Assembly (NCBI GenBank): GCA_038961845.1
Contig: CP152408.1
Coordinates: 2,790,001-2,854,000 of the forward strand
Source of the DNA: Xylophilus sp. GW821-FHT01B05
GTDB taxonomy: Bacteria > Pseudomonadota > Gammaproteobacteria > Burkholderiales > Burkholderiaceae_C
DNA length: 64,000 nucleotides
Reading direction: 5' to 3'
The stretch's first letter is position 1. Each line of letters opens with the position of its first letter. This document shows, one piece after another, positions 6,988-14,962 of this stretch. The position numbers were made by a program, and so were the translations under genes. The notes beneath the pieces are model-generated. The model was not told the DNA's origin and did not search any database. It saw only the letters and a list, made by a program, of their open reading frames with translations.

Positions 6988-9033
6988 TCACGCGGCCAGC
7001 GCGTGAGGCTGCGTCTCGTCGTCGGCGTCGATGGCGTCCGGCTCGTCATCCGCCACAACCTGCGGGGCGTCCTGCGCGCCTTCGGCCTTGAACACGGTTG
7101 GCATCCAGCCGGTGCCGTCCGCCAGCCGTTCGGCTTCGCTGGCAATGTCGCCTTTCTTGAGCTTTGCCAGCCGGGTGACGTGCGACGGCGCGAACGCGCC
7201 CACGGCTTCCAGAATCGCGGCCTTCGGCACATGCCGGAAATAGCCCTCTACGGTCGGCTTCCACCATGCCGCCATGTCCAGCCCCACGGCCTGCGCCAGT
7301 TCCGCGCCGGGCTGGCGCTGCGTGGCGCGAAGCGTCACCACGTCCACCGTGGAAGCCACGCATACCGCCAGCAGCCGCACCAGGTCATCTTGCGGCTTCG
7401 CCAGCAGCACCGTGAGCAGTTCGGCGCTGTCCTGCGGCAAGGCTTCGCCCGCCACCTGTTGCAGTTCGCGCAGCGCCACGGCGGCGGGCGATTCGGGCCA
7501 GTCCGGGGCCATGCCTTCCAGCCGGTCTTGCACTTTCAGGCTCACGCCCAGCGGCAGGTCGTGGCCGTAACGGTGTTCCTGCAATACGCTCTGCACCATG
7601 CCATGCACCACGGCAGCCAGCGCGACTTGCGGATGCCGGGCGACTTCGATTTGCAGCGCGGCGGTACGGTGCGCGCTCAACCGCTGCGCCAGCCGGTCGG
7701 ACAGGCTCGCGGCTTTGGGCTGCTCGGCGTCCTCGCCTTCGTCGTCGTTCCCGGCTTCGCTTTCCTCGCTGCCGAAACCCTGCCGCAAGCGTTCCAGCGT
7801 GCGCAGCGCCTTGGCTTCGGCTTCGCGCAGCAGCCCGCGATGAATCACGGCTTCGCCGCTGCGGTCGAGGGTGATGATGGCACCGGCCACAGCGCGCACG
7901 TCCGGGGCGTAGCCCTGCAAGGCTTCCTCCACGGCTTGCAGTTCCCCGGCGACCTGTTCGCGGCGCGCTTCCAGCGCCTCAGTCTTGTCCTCGTCTTCGG
8001 TGTCATAGACTTCTTCCAGTTGGGCGTCGATCTTGTCGAGGCGGGATTGCAGCGTAGCGATGCGGCGGGCTTCGCGGGCATTCGGTTCGCGGCGCTGGCG
8101 TGGCGCATTCTGGAACGCCTGCCGCTCGGCGTAGCTCATGTGCGGCACGGCTTCGACCCACGCCCAACCCTCGGCGCGCACGTCCCCGGTCAGCGCATCC
8201 AGCTTGCCGCGCACCAACGTTTCCAGCAGCGCGGCGTCGGTCAGGTAGGTTCCGGCATCACCTTCCGCGAACAGGTCGTGGCGGATGCCGCCGCCCGCCA
8301 CCGTGTAGGCGTCCAGCCCGGCGAAGCGCACCAGCGGATGCATGGCGTCGATTTCGCGCTCGGTCAGGCGTTCGCGCAGCGCGGACGCACCACGCTGCCA
8401 TTCGGGCGCACCGTAGAACACGGCTTCCTGCGCGGCGTGGTCGTCGGTGATGGTCAGGGCCATCAACTGTTCCAGCGTGACGGCTCCGGCCCGGTAGTCG
8501 GCCAGCAGGCGCGGCGAGACGTTGGCCAGCTTCAAGCGGCGCTGTACCACCAGCGGGGACACACCGAAGTCGGCGGCAATGTCTTCGATGGGACGGCCTT
8601 CCTTGACCAGCGCGGCGAACGCCTCGAACTGGTCGGCAGGGTGCATCTGCTCGCGCAGCAGGTTTTCCGCGAGGCTGACAGTACGGGCCGAAGCGTCGGG
8701 CACCAGCAGGCAAGGCACCTCAAAGTCGGCGGCGATGCGCTTCTTCTTCGCCAACAGCTTCAATGCGGTCAGTCGGCGGTCGCCGGCCACCACTTCGTAT
8801 TGCTCGCCATCGGCGGCAAGGATCACGACGAGATTCTGCAGCAGGCCGATGCGAGCGATGCTCGCGGCCAGTTCGGGAATGGACAGGCGCGGTGTCTTGC
8901 GTGCGTTGCGCTTGGAGCGGCGCGGCAGCAACTGCGAGAGCGGAACCAAAATCAGGTTCTTGGTCGGGTCGGCCACTTCCAGCGGCGCGGCGGTTTCGAT
9001 GGCATGGGCTTCGGCTTTGGTAACGGCGTTCAT
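6988..9033 (-). CDS. parB: Large ParB/RepB/Spo0J-family partition protein
   Basis: A 681-residue protein. The N-terminal ParB domain (about residues 25 to 130) has PLSQLLPRRSKRNARKT, GLLQNLVV, VAGDRRLTAL (the GERR-type nucleotide box as GDRR) and ENLLRE. An HTH follows (DIAADFGVSPLVVQRRLKLA, residues 151 to 170). The C-terminal 350 residues, with an acidic linker, are an extension typical of Tn4371-type ParB proteins and roughly double the usual length. It should bind a parS-like site and work with ParA. The ATG at 9033 has GGAG upstream; the much longer open frame to 9573 overlaps DUF932. Confidence 0.88.
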   Translation of the reverse strand: MNAVTKAEAHAIETAAPLEVADPTKNLILVPLSQLLPRRSKRNARKTPRLSIPELAASIARIGLLQNLVVILAADGEQYEVVAGDRRLTALKLLAKKKRIAADFEVPCLLVPDASARTVSLAENLLREQMHPADQFEAFAALVKEGRPIEDIAADFGVSPLVVQRRLKLANVSPRLLADYRAGAVTLEQLMALTITDDHAAQEAVFYGAPEWQRGASALRERLTEREIDAMHPLVRFAGLDAYTVAGGGIRHDLFAEGDAGTYLTDAALLETLVRGKLDALTGDVRAEGWAWVEAVPHMSYAERQAFQNAPRQRREPNAREARRIATLQSRLDKIDAQLEEVYDTEDEDKTEALEARREQVAGELQAVEEALQGYAPDVRAVAGAIITLDRSGEAVIHRGLLREAEAKALRTLERLRQGFGSEESEAGNDDEGEDAEQPKAASLSDRLAQRLSAHRTAALQIEVARHPQVALAAVVHGMVQSVLQEHRYGHDLPLGVSLKVQDRLEGMAPDWPESPAAVALRELQQVAGEALPQDSAELLTVLLAKPQDDLVRLLAVCVASTVDVVTLRATQRQPGAELAQAVGLDMAAWWKPTVEGYFRHVPKAAILEAVGAFAPSHVTRLAKLKKGDIASEAERLADGTGWMPTVFKAEGAQDAPQVVADDEPDAIDADDETQPHALAA

Positions 9034-9113
9034 GGTGATAACTCCAATCAGTTGAGGGATGCAGCAGCGAGAGAAGCGGCAAGGGCTGCTGCCTGCCCCT
9101 GCCGCGTGGGGAT

Positions 9114-9941
9114 TCAGGCTTTCAACTGGCGCAGACCATCGGCCAGCAGCCAAAGCGCGCGATTCAGTCGGATGTTTTGGTCGATGCCATGCACCGGACG
9201 GGTCTGCTGGCGGCGTCCGTTGGCGCTGCGCCCGCGCAGGCCGCCTTGGGTCAGGTTTTCTTGCGTGCGGTTGAACACGCTCCACAAGTCCGGGCGGCGG
9301 TCGTCGTGGCGGCGCGGCATCAGGATTTGCGATTCCGTGACAGGCGCGGGCTTGTCGGGGTCGTCGTACTTGAGGGCCAGTGCGGCACGGGCGAACACTT
9401 CGGATTCGCCATCGTTCAAGGTGATGGCGCGCATGGCATCGCGGGATTCCTTCACCCGGTCGAAGCCGCTCAACACTTCGTAAGCGCCTTCGATGACGTG
9501 TCCGGCTACGTCGCCTTTGTGGGGCACGCGCACGTCCGCCACCGTGTCGCCGCAGACAAGGCCATTGCTGCACACAAACCGGAACATCCCGGCCAGCATC
9601 TGATAACTGCTGGTGCCGTCATGGGAGTTCAGCAGCACGATTTCATTGGCTTCCGCGCCGTTGATCTGGCTCGCGTGTCGCAGGCGCAGCATGTGTTTGG
9701 TGTAGTCGCGGCGGTCGTCGTGCCGCACGCGGGTCTGCGCTGCCATGAAGGGTTCAAACCCCTCCTTGCGCAGTTCCGCCAGCACGGCGGCGGTGGGGAT
9801 ATAGGCGTACCGCTCGGAGCGGCTTTCATGCGGGGCGTCCGCGAATATGGACGGGGCCACGCGGCGGATTTGATCGTCGGACAACGGGTAATCGCTGCGC
9901 AGCGACGGGGAACGAGAAGCGAATCGGGATGCGAGTTGCAT
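9114..9941 (-). CDS. DUF932 domain-containing protein
   Basis: A 275-residue protein matching DUF932 (phage/plasmid-like protein family): LSDDQIRRVAPSIFADAPHE, SERYAYIPTAAVLAELRKEG, VLLNSHDGTSSYQMLAGMFR and FVCSNGLVCGDTV. It is found on many mobile elements next to ParB; its role is unknown. AGGAGAA precedes the ATG. The gene is the first of the DUF932-parB-small ORF unit, and its upstream side faces a 980-bp gap leading into the cargo. Confidence 0.82.
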   Translation of the reverse strand: MQLASRFASRSPSLRSDYPLSDDQIRRVAPSIFADAPHESRSERYAYIPTAAVLAELRKEGFEPFMAAQTRVRHDDRRDYTKHMLRLRHASQINGAEANEIVLLNSHDGTSSYQMLAGMFRFVCSNGLVCGDTVADVRVPHKGDVAGHVIEGAYEVLSGFDRVKESRDAMRAITLNDGESEVFARAALALKYDDPDKPAPVTESQILMPRRHDDRRPDLWSVFNRTQENLTQGGLRGRSANGRRQQTRPVHGIDQNIRLNRALWLLADGLRQLKA

Positions 9942-10923
9942 TGCATTTCTCCTGACGAAAGGGTTTGCTGTTCAAACCGCACACCGGATTCCTAGATTCG
10001 GAAGCCCAGCCTTTCGGCTGTTCGGTGCGGTCGGCACGAAGAACCCGGTTGGCCTCGTTGCCGCCGTCTTTCCTGAGTTCATCGCCCGCGGCCAAAGGAG
10101 CGCGCGGACGGGGGCCGTCAAGGAGGCAAGCGCAGGGTTGGTGCGGCCCGCAGGCGTAGCCGAGGACACGGCCCTGCGCGCCTTGACGGCACACGGAAGT
10201 GGGCTACGGTCGCGGGTAAGGTGATGAAGTCAGGGGAGACGGCTGGACAGGCAACGGCCGTCCCTTTGTGCCGACCGCACGCAAGCGAAGCGCGCAGGCC
10301 CGGATCGAGGAATCCGGGCCGGAGGCGTCAGCCGAGCGGAGCGAGGGAACGATGGAAGCCCGAAGGGGCGAGACGCCGTAGGCGGCTCGATGCGCTACGC
10401 ACGACAGCGCGACCGGCCAGCTTCCTTGGCCGGGGACGTCCCTACTCAGCCACGAGATTCGACAAGGACGGAGACGTCTGCGACGAATTCATGCGCATCT
10501 CATGGTCTGGCCATACTGACCCTTGTATCGATCGCTGTTGCATCCAGCACCCACCTCATCATCATCGTTTCGGCGGAAGCCGGATCGTGCGAAGCGAGCT
10601 CGAACGCTTGGACGAGGCGCTGCTGCGCCTGTCTACGAATCGCCTGACCACAATCCGTGTTGGAGGTCGACTTGCCTGGGGCGTGGCGAGGGCTAGCGTC
10701 ATCCGAAACTGCCTCCCGACCCGTGGCTCGAAGACTCGGCACCGCCCGACGACCATTCAGCGGACTTATGATTCTGTAATATGTGACAAAGCGTAGGAAC
10801 GGTGAGCCACCCTCATGAGAATTCATCTCGGGCGGTGGCGAGCTTTTTCCGGCTACGTTACATGCAGGATCGCCATGATGGATTCGACACCAGGATCAAA
10901 CAGACAAAAGGTTAAGGGACTAC
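9942..10923. other. 982-bp gap at the backbone/cargo boundary
   Basis: No convincing gene. A 9-bp inverted repeat (GGCCCGGAT at 10297-10305 and ATCCGGGCC at 10312-10320) could form a hairpin. From about 10450 onward the base composition drops toward the lower GC of the following ATPase gene, so the insertion point of the cargo probably lies between about 10400 and 10800. Open frames on both strands here (for example 10221-10796 plus) look random. Confidence 0.5.
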
Positions 10924-13032
10924 ATGAATCAGCCGACTTCCGTGCAACCCCTTACTCTTCGATTCGCACACAACGTCATCGAGCATTTGGGCTTAAAGCT
11001 GTACCAAAATAAGCCAACGAACGTTCTGGCAGAGCTGGTATCAAATTCATGGGATGCCATGGCATCCAATGTCTTTATTGATTTAGACGTGTCCGAGCAC
11101 GGAACGCCTGAAGCCATCAGCGTGTACGACGATGGTCGCGGCATGAATAAGCATGATCTCGTCACCAACTACTTGGTGGTTGGTCAGCCAAAGCCCAGAC
11201 CAACGCCGGCGACTAGCGGCCCCGGTGTTCGGTATCCAATGGGACGGAAGGGAATCGGCAAGCTTGCGCCATTTGGGATTGCGCGAATTGTCCATGTAAT
11301 TACCGTTCGAGACGGAATCGGGATGTGGCTCCGATTCGACTATGGGGCGATGCTGGTCGCGGAAAGCCAGGATTCCTCAACCACGGCTATATATGCACCT
11401 ACCGTCTTAGCAGACGAAATTTCTTTCGATGACATCTCATCGGACCAAGAACCTGCCATACAGAAAATTCTTGATAATTTTAAATTGGCAATTAGGCAAT
11501 CAAAGTCAGGCACGTTGATTTACGCGACTTCGTTAACGCTTAGGAAACCGATTTCAACGATACAACTTCGAGAATCATTAGGGCGTCGATTTACCGTCAC
11601 CCTGGCACGGCATGACTTCAACGTCCACGTCAATGGTGGTCTATTGGCTGAAACGGATGTTTTCCCAGAATGGGAGCTTCGGATACCCGATCAAGACATG
11701 TCGGAGCATATCGTTACGACGCCCGTAGGTAACAGGTCTATAAAATTCTGGGTCGGCTTCGTCAAGGCAGCAAGTTGGTCGCAAGAGGAAGCGGGCGTCG
11801 GTGTTTATGCGCATGGGAAAATTGCGCAAGACCGCCCCTTTTTCTTTGGCGTTAAAGGGCGGGAAATTTTCTCGCGCTACATGTATGCAGTGGTCGAAGC
11901 AGATTGGATTGACGAGTTGCAGCAAGATACGATCTCCACTGATCGCACGAGTGTCAATTGGGAGGATTCCGATCTGGAATCTCTTCACGCTTGGGGCGCC
12001 CAGTCTGTCGTTTCGTGGATCAACTCTTACGAGCAGCGAAGAAAAGAGATATCCAAAATTGAAGATGTCACGCTGGTTGAGGGTTTTCTTGACAACACTC
12101 CCGGCATCAAGCTGCGGACTTCCGAGAAGAGCCATCTAGTCGATTTGATTAGCGACGTAACGCCTCGCCTCGGAAAAGACCGGGATGCCAAAGTTCGTCT
12201 CATTGAGGCCGCTGCGAAAGCATGGGTGCATGAGCCAGCTCGGAAATTAATAAAAGAGCTTTGGACTCAAGTCACGACGTTTGAACCATCAGCATTCGTG
12301 TCGTCAGTCAACAGGCTGAGCGATGAGTTGGTTCCAGAGAGTCTGTCGCTGGCAGTGGCATTTTCTTTACGCGTTTTTGCTTTGACACAGCTTCATGGCC
12401 ACATACTAAAAGGCCAGGAAACTCAACTTCAGCAACTCATTGAAAACTTCCCCTGGATACTTCATTCGAAGTACGAGCGCTTCGTTTATCGAAGATCGCT
12501 TGCCAACATCGTCAAAGACGAAGCCGAGTTGATCGCGAAGCGGAATCCATTCCCCCCTATTCCCGCCGACAGAACCTTGCCTGACTTCGTTTTCTTTGGC
12601 ACGGCTGAAGACCGAGAAATACTCGTGGTCGAACTCAAAGGTCCAGGTGATATTGCAGAGAATGAGGAGTACCAGCAACTCCATTCGTACGTTCTGTATC
12701 TTGCATCACGCTTCCAAAGCGCGAAGGTTTCAGGCCTGCTCGTGTCGGGTGGCCATGCTCCTTATCTCTCCAGCTATCGCTCGCAAGCCATAGACTTTGA
12801 GAAATGGGATGACGTTCTTCTCCGATCAAGGCGCGGTCACATGGACCTTCTTACGGCGCTATTGGTTGGAACTGATCCGGTTGGTGACGATGCACGTATT
12901 CAGCAGGTTTGCGAGCTGGGCGGCCAAGCAGTGCAGGAGTTCCTCACGCAAATGAGTGAGCGGGAGCCATTGCTCCGTGAGCTCGTCAACAGGTTAAAAC
13001 CGGTTCCCGGAACACCGACACCCAAAGTCTAG
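10924..13032 (+). CDS. GHKL (MutL/MORC-like) ATPase with C-terminal PD-(D/E)XK-type nuclease domain (copy 1)
   Basis: A 702-residue protein. The N-terminal GHKL ATPase has the N box AELVSNSWDA (E37, N41, D44), G1 box YDDGRGM (68-74) and G2 box MGRKGIGKLAPFGIA (106-120). A ribosomal-S5-like transducer domain with YAHGKI (K299) and STDRTSVNW follows. After a helical middle comes LIENFPWIL (505-513) and then PDFVFFG (D554) and VVELKGP (E570, K572), a D-E-K nuclease signature like that in Shedu-type and other defence nucleases. It probably couples ATP-driven dimer closure to DNA cleavage. It precedes vsr by 40 bp and is a homologue of the gene at 14959-17067. GC is low compared with the backbone. 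Confidence 0.85.
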   Translation: MNQPTSVQPLTLRFAHNVIEHLGLKLYQNKPTNVLAELVSNSWDAMASNVFIDLDVSEHGTPEAISVYDDGRGMNKHDLVTNYLVVGQPKPRPTPATSGPGVRYPMGRKGIGKLAPFGIARIVHVITVRDGIGMWLRFDYGAMLVAESQDSSTTAIYAPTVLADEISFDDISSDQEPAIQKILDNFKLAIRQSKSGTLIYATSLTLRKPISTIQLRESLGRRFTVTLARHDFNVHVNGGLLAETDVFPEWELRIPDQDMSEHIVTTPVGNRSIKFWVGFVKAASWSQEEAGVGVYAHGKIAQDRPFFFGVKGREIFSRYMYAVVEADWIDELQQDTISTDRTSVNWEDSDLESLHAWGAQSVVSWINSYEQRRKEISKIEDVTLVEGFLDNTPGIKLRTSEKSHLVDLISDVTPRLGKDRDAKVRLIEAAAKAWVHEPARKLIKELWTQVTTFEPSAFVSSVNRLSDELVPESLSLAVAFSLRVFALTQLHGHILKGQETQLQQLIENFPWILHSKYERFVYRRSLANIVKDEAELIAKRNPFPPIPADRTLPDFVFFGTAEDREILVVELKGPGDIAENEEYQQLHSYVLYLASRFQSAKVSGLLVSGGHAPYLSSYRSQAIDFEKWDDVLLRSRRGHMDLLTALLVGTDPVGDDARIQQVCELGGQAVQEFLTQMSEREPLLRELVNRLKPVPGTPTPKV

Positions 13033-13072
13033 TGGGGTGCGAAATGCGGGTAGCTGCGACAGAGGAAGCAAC

Positions 13073-13516
13073 ATGCCAATGGAGCATGAAACAAAGCCCG
13101 CATACGTCGGCGTAACGGCAGCTACGCGACTCCGTATGCAAGCCGTGCGCCGGCATGACACCGCACCGGAGATGCTGGTTCGTCGCTTGTTGCACGCGAT
13201 GGGGTACCGATTTCGTCTACATCGCAAAGACTTGCCCGGTTCGCCGGACATCGTGCTACCTCGTCACAGGAAGGTCATTTTGGTTCACGGCTGTTTCTGG
13301 CATGGGCACGAGCAATGCAAACGCGCAAAGCGCCCAACCAAAAATGCCGAAACGTGGCAGGCCAAGATCGACGGCAACCGGATTCGTGATGCGAAGAACG
13401 TTGCAGCACTTTACGAACTTGGATGGGACGTGCTGGTCGTCTGGGAGTGTCAGATGCGAGACCAAGCGTGGCTAGCCACGCGCTTGCGCGAGTTCCTCCC
13501 AGATCTCAGGGGCTGA
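13073..13516 (+). CDS. vsr: Vsr-type very-short-patch-repair DNA mismatch endonuclease
   Basis: A 147-residue protein with the complete Vsr signature: TAPEMLVRRLLHAMGYRFRL, LPGSPDIVLP with the catalytic aspartate (D59), HGCFWHGHEQC (C74, H77, C82) and VVWEC (C126) as zinc ligands. Vsr nicks beside T:G mismatches produced when 5-methylcytosine deaminates, so it normally accompanies a cytosine methyltransferase, present here at 13523. The start at 13073 has AGAGGAAG upstream; an upstream ATG at 13043 is less likely. It is tail-to-tail with the methyltransferase, 6 bp apart. Confidence 0.93.
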   Translation: MPMEHETKPAYVGVTAATRLRMQAVRRHDTAPEMLVRRLLHAMGYRFRLHRKDLPGSPDIVLPRHRKVILVHGCFWHGHEQCKRAKRPTKNAETWQAKIDGNRIRDAKNVAALYELGWDVLVVWECQMRDQAWLATRLREFLPDLRG

Positions 13517-13522
13517 CCGCGA

Positions 13523-14962
13523 TCACTCCCCAAGTTTCACGGATGCAGAAAGCTCCACCTGCTTTTTCGATGGTGGTCGCCGCATCAGCGGTTTGGCAGC
13601 ATGGTCGAAATAGCTACGAGGATCTTCCCGATCATCCTTCTTGGCTGCTGCAGCAAGCTTCGTCCAGCCTTTCAGACATCGTTCATCGCTCAATGTCATG
13701 GGCGCGCGCTCCCACTGTCGCTTCAGGATGCCATGGAGCACTTCACCATGCAATTTTGTGAAGGCGGGTGGAACGGCTTCGCCGATCATTTCTCGCACGT
13801 TCGTGTGCCCCAACTTCTTCAGCGCGTCTCCCCATTTGAAGTCCTTAGGAAACGTCTGCAGCAAAGAACATTCGAGAGGGCTGAGCAGTCGGTTCTGAGT
13901 CGGGTGAATCGTGTAATCGCTGCCGATGTGGCCGCTTGCAGTGGTCACAGTCGCAGCCGGCCTGTCGCTGTGCATACGCCGATAACTGCTCTTGAATCCT
14001 TTGACTAAGCGATAACTTCCATCGTCTTCTTTGACTATGGGCCGGAGGAGCGGAGCATTGCATTGAGGGCACGTGACGGTCTCCGGCAAAACCTTGACGG
14101 GACCGCAATGATGACAAACATCGTTGTCCCACGCACTACGTCCGGTTGCATGAGGGATCGCCGCGACCATCGCGTAAATGCGCTCGTCCCATACCGGAAC
14201 CGAGTGGAAGCCCGCATATTCATTGGCAGATGCAGCCTCCGAGCTTGCTGCATCCAAGGCGGGCAGTTCGAAGCTTTCGAGCGCCTCCGAAAGCGTGATT
14301 GGGCGGGCGTTCCCCACGTCGGGTGCATGCGTTGCCCGGGGAAATGGTGTACGGCCGATTCGGAGCAACTCCTTGAGGCCAGGCAAATCCTTGCGAACGA
14401 AGGTCAGGAAGGCGCGATTCCGAGACTGGGGAATGCCAAAGTCACACAAATCGGTAACCAAAGGGAATGCCACGTAGTCGTCGGCAAGTGCCGTGATCAG
14501 GTAGTTGGCTGCTGAAACCGGCCTCTTGTCCTTGGGGTGATGCACCTTCCGCGTCAGGAAGGCTGGGACGTTTTCGACGACGAGCAGTGATGGCTTCAAC
14601 TCCAGCGCCACGTTGGCGACGACCGTCACCAGCAAATTGCGCTCGTCCTTCGATCCGGCTACGGCATCGTCGTGGCTACCCTTACCAGAACGCGCGGAAC
14701 TCATTCCCTGGCACGGTGGGCAGGCGCATAGCAGCGCCGGGCGGGCTTTGCCTGCTCGTGCGCGATACTTCTTAATCACGGTCTTCCAAGTTTTGCGGAG
14801 GTCGCCTGCCACACCTTCAGCGCCTGGATGGTTTAGGAGGCAAACGTCGAGTCGACGTGGGTCGAGTTCAGCCATCACATCGAAACGGAAGCCCGCCTCG
14901 CGATAGCCGACATCACCAGCACCGCAGTTGGAGAAAAGGCTTATTGCTCGCAGCTTACTCAT
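13523..14962 (-). CDS. dcm: DNA (cytosine-5-)-methyltransferase
   Basis: A 479-residue C5 methyltransferase with the motifs in order: I (SLFSNCGAGDVGYREAGF), IV with the catalytic cysteine (CPPCQG, C84), VI (VVENVPAF, E130), VIII (QSRNR, 179-183), IX (RPAATVTT) and X (GEAVPPAF, 394-401). The target-recognition region contains a zinc-ribbon-like set CHHC (283-286) and CPQC (298-301). Motif I has N-C-G-A-G rather than the usual G-x-G-G. The ATG overlaps the stop of the minus-strand ATPase gene (ATGA), so the two form one operon. It would mark self DNA for the flanking ATPase-nucleases. Confidence 0.93.
   Translation of the reverse strand: MSKLRAISLFSNCGAGDVGYREAGFRFDVMAELDPRRLDVCLLNHPGAEGVAGDLRKTWKTVIKKYRARAGKARPALLCACPPCQGMSSARSGKGSHDDAVAGSKDERNLLVTVVANVALELKPSLLVVENVPAFLTRKVHHPKDKRPVSAANYLITALADDYVAFPLVTDLCDFGIPQSRNRAFLTFVRKDLPGLKELLRIGRTPFPRATHAPDVGNARPITLSEALESFELPALDAASSEAASANEYAGFHSVPVWDERIYAMVAAIPHATGRSAWDNDVCHHCGPVKVLPETVTCPQCNAPLLRPIVKEDDGSYRLVKGFKSSYRRMHSDRPAATVTTASGHIGSDYTIHPTQNRLLSPLECSLLQTFPKDFKWGDALKKLGHTNVREMIGEAVPPAFTKLHGEVLHGILKRQWERAPMTLSDERCLKGWTKLAAAAKKDDREDPRSYFDHAAKPLMRRPPSKKQVELSASVKLGE

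Noticed and set aside
6619..9483. A 954-codon open frame on the plus strand
   Set aside because: It is antisense to parB and DUF932, which are clear; composition is typical of a shadow frame.
10221..10796. 191-codon frame on the plus strand between DUF932 and the ATPase gene
   Set aside because: Arginine-rich, no ribosome-binding site, spans the composition break and matches nothing recognised.
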